Program-made: the position numbers and the translations under genes | Origin: Parachlorella kessleri | Taxonomy: Eukaryota; Chlorophyta; Trebouxiophyceae; Chlorellales; Chlorellaceae | Reading direction: 5' to 3' | DNA length: 45,433 bases | Assembly: GCA_001598975.1 (NCBI GenBank) | Contig: BBXU01000829.1 | Coordinates: forward strand, 1-45,433 | Shown here: positions 39,201-45,433 of the stretch, piece by piece | Numbering within the stretch: the stretch's first letter is position 1 | Layout of the letters: each line of letters begins with the position of its first letter | The notes under the pieces: generated by a model | The model's input: the letters and a program-made list of their open reading frames with translations, nothing else | What the model was told of the DNA's origin: nothing | The model's database searches: none

Positions 39201-42200
39201 CATCTGGGGGAGCGGCGCGCCGCTGCTGCCGGCAGCTGCTAAGCCGGGCTGGACCGAGCGGAGGCTGGACGCCATCTGCAGCACAGTGATGAGGTCTACC
39301 AGCAGCATGGCCAAGGTTGGCTGGGTGGTCGATGAGAACCATAATATTGCAGGAGACATGATGGGAAGGCAGTAATTTCGAGGCAAGGCCAGCGCCCATG
39401 CAGAACATCAAATTCATACACGACATCACATCCTCACAAGGCCCAACCAAAACACCACCGTTCTAAAACCATACAACAATGTGCAGGGTAACAGGGCACA
39501 AGGAAACAGAGGAGCACCAAGGTGACCTGAACCCCCACCTGTGTCAGCAAGCCGGGCACCGCCTTGCCAACCTCCGCCCTCAGAGCTGCTAGGGCGCTGG
39601 CCAGCAGAGTACCCTGCTCCCGCCCTGACTTCTCAGCGCGCTGCAGCACTCCGTGGGAGTACAGCGCGCACAACAGGGAGGGGCCGCCCCGGCACAGCGC
39701 AGCGGCCGACACCACGCCCTTGGCCCTGAGCAGCTCAGCTGCAGGGTGAGGCAGGGAAGTGGTGTGCCTGCTCAGGGCGGCTTGCTACAATCTTACAACA
39801 ACACAGGGCACACTGGATGGGGGTGCAGCACCAGCAGATGGGTGCAAACAATGTGTTCATGGCCACAGTCAGCTGCGACACTGTGGCGTGCCTGGATGCT
39901 TCGTGCTCCGCCTTCTTGCTGTAGCACCAACCCCACAAGCTGAGCTGGAGTTTTTGTTCACCTGCCAGCGGGGAGCTGCTCAAGCCAGCATAGGCAAATA
40001 CCTGACGCAACTGGCAACACGCCATGCTTCCATGTCACCTATTCCTCTCATTGTCAACCTGTCTAAACTACCTGAGTGCTCCAGAATTCCGCACAGGGCC
40101 GGCAGGAGTGCCTGCTGCTCGGCCTCCGCGGCCTGCAGAGCCCGCTGGGACGCGCTGGGGTTGATGCACAGCAGGCACAGCATGGTGATGGACGCCTGCT
40201 GCACCCGCGGACTGCTGTCGCTCAGGCCTGGGGGCAGCAGTGAAACACTTCATTTAAAGATGCATGTTGCGCGCCTGCCCCTGTAAAGGCACCTGTGACA
40301 CCCTTGTGTGGCTGCACAGTTCACAGTCACCAAGGCGAATGAAATCACTTGGCAGTGCACTCAGAGTAAACTTCACAACCCAACTGCTGATGTGCATCCA
40401 GGCAGCATCTATTATGCTGTCTAACCCTGAACAGGCACGAACCTTGGCAAATGAAGCCCATGCCAATGCCAGCGAAAAAGGCAGGGAGCAGGGCAGGCTT
40501 GACGCGCAGGAGGCGGCTCAGAGCCGAGGCTGCGGTGCCCCGTAATGTGTCCGAGCCACCACTGGCAACAACCTGGAATTGGGTAAGGGCACAATTCTGA
40601 GATTGCACTGGTACCAGTCAGTGGTTCCAATTGTCTGAACAGCCCCCCGGTGCACATTCCCGACCGTGGGCATCAATACTGAAACTGCAGTGTAGAAGGG
40701 CAGACAGCTGCTTCCGTATAAAATTTCACATGAACCTGGCAGGCGCACACCCGGTCACTGTGAGCAAGCCGGCTAGCGTGCCGGCTAGCGTGCCACAGAG
40801 CCACAGCAAGTACCTGGGACAGGCTCGCAACGACTTCTGGAGTGGCGAACTTGTGGGCCCACAACCCTCCCTGTCCAGCTATGTTCTCAATGGTTTTTGC
40901 CGCGTAGTGCTGCAAGCACGTTTGTGATGGCATCATAGCAAGTTGTCAGCCATGCACCCCTACAACAAATATGTTCAGGACGATAACAATGCACAGACAA
41001 ACTTGTACCTTCCAAAGTTCAAATCTCAAAGCCAAACACTGCATAATGCTTGCAGCTCCAGCAAGGTTCACGCCTGGGTTGCTAGCCTCACAAGCGAAGG
41101 GGCTCCCTATCAGAGTGAATACTCCACACACATGGATGCGAACACTTCAGCTCAGAAACCTCTGGCAGTGCCACTTGCACACCCACCTGCACCACCTCGT
41201 CTCCGCCCGGCCCCAGCGTGCCCAGCAGCAGCTCCACAACCTCGCTCGGCACCTGCCACGCCCCCCCACCACCGCCACTGGCTGCACCCAGCCCAAGCCC
41301 AGGCGCCAGCTGCTCCCCCGCCCCAGCCCCGCTGCTGCCGCTGCGCTGCTGGGAGGCAATGTAGAAGAGCAGCTCTCCCAGCGCGGCGGTGCTGCGGCGC
41401 TGGACATCAGGGTCGCTGTCGGAAACACTGGCAGCCAGCGCTTCCAGGAGGCCTGCAGGTACAATCCTAGGCTGACTCAGGTCCGGAGGAGTGGTGGTGA
41501 ACGGCTACACTCGAACCCTGGACCGGGCAACCCTCCGCTCTACAGAGTCACTCAAGGCCACCTGTATGCGAGCGCTCCGACAGGCAACGCGTACTACACT
41601 AGTCCTGTGGTCATCCTTGCGCGCCACGCGCTCAAGCCGGGTAACCGCGTCTCAGTATTGCGATTCTTTCCTGCCTACTGGAAGCTGGCTATCCAGCGCT
41701 GTTGCAAGGCTCTCGGCATGCTTGCTTCGAGGGACGTGATCATGTACTGGCACACCCTTACCTGCATTTGCCAGGCTGTCCTGGATGACGCTGGTGTGTC
41801 GGATGAGCAGGCCCAGCACATTGGCCAGCCGGGCACGTAGCACTGCATTAGTGGTGCCATGCATCAGCCGCACCTGCAGGCATGATGAGACGATACCAAG
41901 CCTGTCTCTGCCATGCTACCAGAAGTGGCGGCTGCATCGCAAAGCCGTGCTCCGCTTCAAACACACCTGCATGCTTCCACCCCTCATGTCTCTTTCGTAC
42001 CCGCCACAGAGCAACAACAAATCTCTCAAGCACCGCATGGCTTACAGCCACCTCTGGCCCAGCAGCACTCACCAGGAACACGCAGAGCTCCGACTTGATG
42101 AGCTCATGGGCAGCCAGGGTGTCGACCGCCAGCATCTCCAGGTAGCACAGCACGGCCAGCTTGGTGTGCTGGTGGGCCGAGCCACCCAACACCCGCTGGA

Positions 42201-45200
42201 GGGTCAGCAGGAAGGAGGCGCGCGCGGGGACGGGGGCCGACAGCAGCTCCTGGGACGTCTGCAGGTCAACGAGAGGTTGGAGCATGGAGACCGGTGTGCC
42301 TGGCTGAACAGACTTTCATTCGACACCTTTGAGATATGGCGAGGCTGCAACAGTAGCAGACAACACAGCTTGAAAGGAGTGATAAGTGAGAGGCTGCCCC
42401 TAACCTCAGCCCAAGACAAGGTGACACTGTGCAACCAAGGTTGGCGGCATGTGCTGGGCCGGCAAGCCACCCACACACCACAGCATGGGAGAGAGGCCAC
42501 CTACCAGCGGCTTGAAGGGCAGCAGGGCGGGGTTGATGGCTGCCTCCAGCGGCCGCTCGATGCGACGGTTGCCCACGATGGGCTTCATGGCCAGGTCAGC
42601 GGGGTGCCAGATCAGCGCCTCCAGGCTGTCAGGCGCGGGCGCTGCCGTGGTTGAGCCACCATCTGCTCCCCCTCCTATGCCCAAGGCACACGCAGAGTAG
42701 CTGGCAAAGATATCCAACGTTACCTGGTGAATCTGGGTGCTGAAGGGGGAGTGACTCTTATGCGCGTGTGTGGTGCGCAACACGTGCAACGCCGGCTGCA
42801 ACGCACCGCATCTGGCCCAGTATATAGGTGAACAGGCGACGGTGAGGCACCCCCTGCAGCACCGCAAGACCCTGCACATGGGTGTGCAGCACAATGCTGC
42901 TGCAGGACGCCCCACCTGCGGGCTGTCCCACCAGTTGGGCCTGCATCTGCTGTGCTCCAGCTTGCCAGGGCTCCACCACTGACGGCTGGTCGGGCGCCCG
43001 CTGGCGGCTGGAGGGGTGCAGCGGCGTCGCACCCAAGTCCAACCCAGCGGCGCTGTCCTCGTCTGCAGAGCCACCAACAAGCGATCAAGATAAGCGCTGG
43101 CAGGAGCAGGGCAACTTGCACGTCAGGCTCATGATTCAAGACTCACAAGTGTTAGCCCGGGGTCAAAGCCTCGACTGTCTCAAACATGCCACCCCGTCAA
43201 GACCGACAAGTGACACTCCATCAGCGGGGCGCTTCCAGCTAGGGTAACCAACTCGCCTTCGCTCAAGCCAGGCGGCCGAAGGTTGGTCCTGGGCGGAGAC
43301 ACGTCCGTCTCGTCAAGCCCCGCGCTGCCCTTGGTCTCCAGCGGGAACTGCTGCAGGGCTTGGGCAGTGCTGGCAGTGCTGCTGCTGACGCTGGCCCTGT
43401 CAGCGACAGCCTCCCTCTGCAGGTGCAACGGCATCTTGACGTTGGCTTCAAGTGGCCGCAGCGACCAGGCCAAAAGCTGCAAACAGTGACTGGGTAACGC
43501 TACGGAGTGGCTGAACGACTGCCATGCTGGGTGGAACAGAGCTGACTTTACCCCAAATGCAAATCTTGCCGGAGCTGTGCCAGAGCTGCATGCAATGTTG
43601 ATTTGTAAGGAAAGAGAGGAACTGCGCAGATAAGCCTACCTGCACTGCCCTAGGCGCAGCTATGGCCTCGGGGATTGCCAGCAGATTCAATGGGGATGCA
43701 CCCCAAAAGGCGTGGCCACACAGCTCAGCCCATGTCAAACGTAAGGTAGGGTCCTTGTCCAACAGCCGCGAGATCAAGTCCTGCAGCTCCTGGGAGACAC
43801 CTGCACACAGAAGGGCCATGGAAGGAAGCAGCCTGGGCGTGTCAGGGATCAGGTAATAGTGGAGTTCCCCCGATGACGAAGGGCAAGAGGAAATGACACT
43901 GCACTGCCCTACAGGACATTCAATGGTACAGATTGAAGCCTCAGCGGGTCGGTACTCAAGTGACCTGCACCTGTGATCTGCATATGTGCCACTAGTCAAA
44001 ATCCCGGCCGGACCCCGCCTCACAGCATGCCCATGCACCCGCTTTGATATCCACAAAGGGCCCAAGCAGTAACAATCCCAAATTCACGTGTGCACACGCA
44101 ATGAGTGACAGCCCCACCTACAAGCGGCGCCGGCTCGGACGACTGCATCAGCGCTGCCAGGCTGCCTATGCTGGTAGACACGAAGGGCGGCTTGCCAGCC
44201 ACGCACTCGTAGAGTATGCAGCCTAGGGACCACAGGTCTGAGGCTGCAGACGGCTGCCCCTCCCCCTGGAGCAGCTCAGGCGCTGTGTAGAACGGCGCGC
44301 TGCCACCTGTCTGCAGCAGCACATCCGTCAGGGCAACCCATCATATCCACATGTATATACACAACTAGATTATTAACCTTGGGGCCACTATGCAGGCTGG
44401 TAAGTCCGCCGGCAGTCTTCAAGTGCACTGCAAATTGCCACTATCACCTGTACCGGTTAGAAGTTGGTGGCACACCACACACCTGCCCCGCGGGGACCCC
44501 TGCTGCCACCGCCCCCGCAGCGTCCCCAGTGCGCCTCGACAGGCTGAAGCCGCCCAGCTTGACCCTGCCGTTCTCATCCAGCAGCAGGTTGGACGGGTTC
44601 AGGTCGCAGTGCAGGGTGCCCACGCTGTGCAGGTGCTGCAGCGCTGCCGCCAGGTCGCGCCCAAAGCGCAGCACCGTCGGCTCTGGGAGCTGCTTGTCTG
44701 CCCGCAGGAGGGCCCGCAGGTCGCCGCCCACACAGTACTCCAGGATGAGCCACAGGTGGTTGGTGGTCTCGTACCTGGGCCAGCAAAGCAACGGACCAGG
44801 GGGGTCTCAAGGAGCTCTCGAGCTATGGCGCTGCCTGCGTGCTACGTCGGGTGCCTTGCGCGCTACCATTCTTGGCCTGCAAGCTCCCAGCTGCTGTGCG
44901 CAAGGTAAGGGCAACAGCGTCAGGAAGACATCAGAGCCATCGTCCATATACTGACCAGGCGTGGAAGCGCAGGATGTTGGGGTGCTTCACGGTGTGCATA
45001 ACTTTCACCTGCAGCAGGGCAGCCAAGCCACTGTCGCCTTGCACACGTGGCCACCTTGGGTGTACCGAGAGTGTTTTGGTAGACAGGGCCTTACCTCCTG
45101 CAGCACCCTGGGCTTCTGGTTCCGATCTGTGCTCTTGATGGCAACATACTCGACGCTGCGCTTCTTGCGGCCCTTGTAGACAACCGAGTGCTTGCCCCGG

Positions 45201-45232
45201 CCTATCGGGGCGTAGATGTGATACTGGTTCAT
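36285..45232 (-). CDS. RUK: RUNKEL/ULK4-family protein: N-terminal pseudokinase plus HEAT/ARM solenoid
   Basis: The start MNQYHIYAPIGRGKHSVVYK is close to plant RUNKEL, a microtubule-associated protein needed for cytokinesis; its animal relative is ULK4. Kinase exons: 45,095-45,232; 44,956-45,008; 44,483-44,774; 44,118-44,310; 43,640-43,800. The Gly loop and VAIK Lys are present, as are YTAPELLQG, SDLWSLGCILYE and LTWAELCGHAFW. The catalytic loop is HCDLNPSN (Lys replaced by Asn, 44,597-44,599), and DFG is replaced by G-F-S (Gly for Asp at 44,549-44,551), so it should be a pseudokinase. About 17 further exons down to 36,285 encode a linker, the conserved LIWHPADLAMKPIVGNRRIE segment (about 42,504-42,735) and helical repeats, for example DDEDPMPLYALKMLGVLLEV-type HEAT units near 37,830-38,010. 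Exon edges in this part are approximate. The stop is TAA at 36,285. Confidence 0.88.
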
Positions 45233-45433
45233 GAGTGAAGCAAGTGATCACCCCGTGCCATGCCCCGTGCTGCCTCTGGTACGAGTGCTAGCAACGTCCG
45301 TCAGGGCCCCTGGAAAGTGGCGCACTTGTAAATTCTCTCAAAGTCTGAAAGGTGACACATCTGAAGTAGAGTAGCACTGGGCCAGTGTTCATATCATGAC
45401 CACAGTGTGACACCTAGGCGTAATGGACCCCCC
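45233..45433. other. Upstream flank of the RUNKEL-like gene
   Basis: These last 201 bases lie 5' of the RUNKEL-like start codon and should hold its 5' UTR and part of its promoter. I see no specific motif or further gene. Confidence 0.4.

Noticed and set aside
41490..41570. Minus-strand sequence with GGTTCGAGTGT and TGGCCTTGAGTG strings, suggesting a tRNA or tRNA-derived SINE in a RUNKEL-like intron
   Set aside because: The presumed T-stem (CCAGG/TGTAG) and acceptor stem do not pair and the B box departs from consensus at its 3' half. At most it is a decayed fossil.
40943..42654. Plus-strand open frames of 175-289 codons
   Set aside because: They lie antisense to RUNKEL-like solenoid exons and introns and have no recognisable content.

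Overview
The window is the left end of a nuclear chromosome from a green alga, most likely a trebouxiophyte (Chlorella/Coccomyxa-like). Four things point there: a plant-type CCCTAAA array at base 1 in the correct strand orientation, intron-dense GC-rich genes with short exons and TGCAG| acceptors, a complete fatty acid photodecarboxylase (a photoenzyme known from algae), and a RUNKEL/ULK4 protein whose N-terminus is close to the plant form. The genus is not determined.

Region by region: 1-76 is degenerate telomeric repeat. 77 to about 5,970 is one nearly full-length but frameshifted non-LTR retrotransposon (LINE) on the minus strand. It encodes two PCNA-binding-like motifs, an APE endonuclease, a reverse transcriptase and a C-terminal methyltransferase-like domain, and its 3' end faces the chromosome end about 20 bp from the telomeric repeats. 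About 5,970-7,440 is gene-poor subtelomere with AT-rich tetranucleotide tracts, a second fossil piece of the same LINE and a 34-bp tandem duplication.

The gene-bearing part follows. 7,448-12,922 (-) is a 12-TM MFS transporter, possibly damaged. It is divergent from 13,232-18,762 (+), a 17-exon fatty acid photodecarboxylase (FAP) whose catalytic Cys and Arg are both present. 19,986-25,822 (+) is a 14-exon WD40 protein of the LEC14B/DCAF11 family, a CUL4-DDB1 substrate receptor. It converges on 26,757-32,809 (-), a 1,374-residue protein with TPRs, a long Ser-rich disordered middle, three copies of a Cys/His module and a C-terminal J domain. 33,819-35,917 (-) is a BTB-BACK protein. 36,285-45,232 (-) is a RUNKEL/ULK4 protein: an N-terminal pseudokinase followed by a long HEAT/ARM-type solenoid.

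These genes are not an operon. They are separate nuclear genes, each with its own introns. The arrangements worth noting are the MFS/FAP head-to-head pair with about 310 bp between start codons, and the telomere-abutting LINE. Exon joins for FAP, the WD40 gene, the TPR-J gene and the 5' half of the MFS gene were checked by hand for phase and are internally consistent. Exon edges in the distal MFS gene and in the RUNKEL solenoid are approximate.
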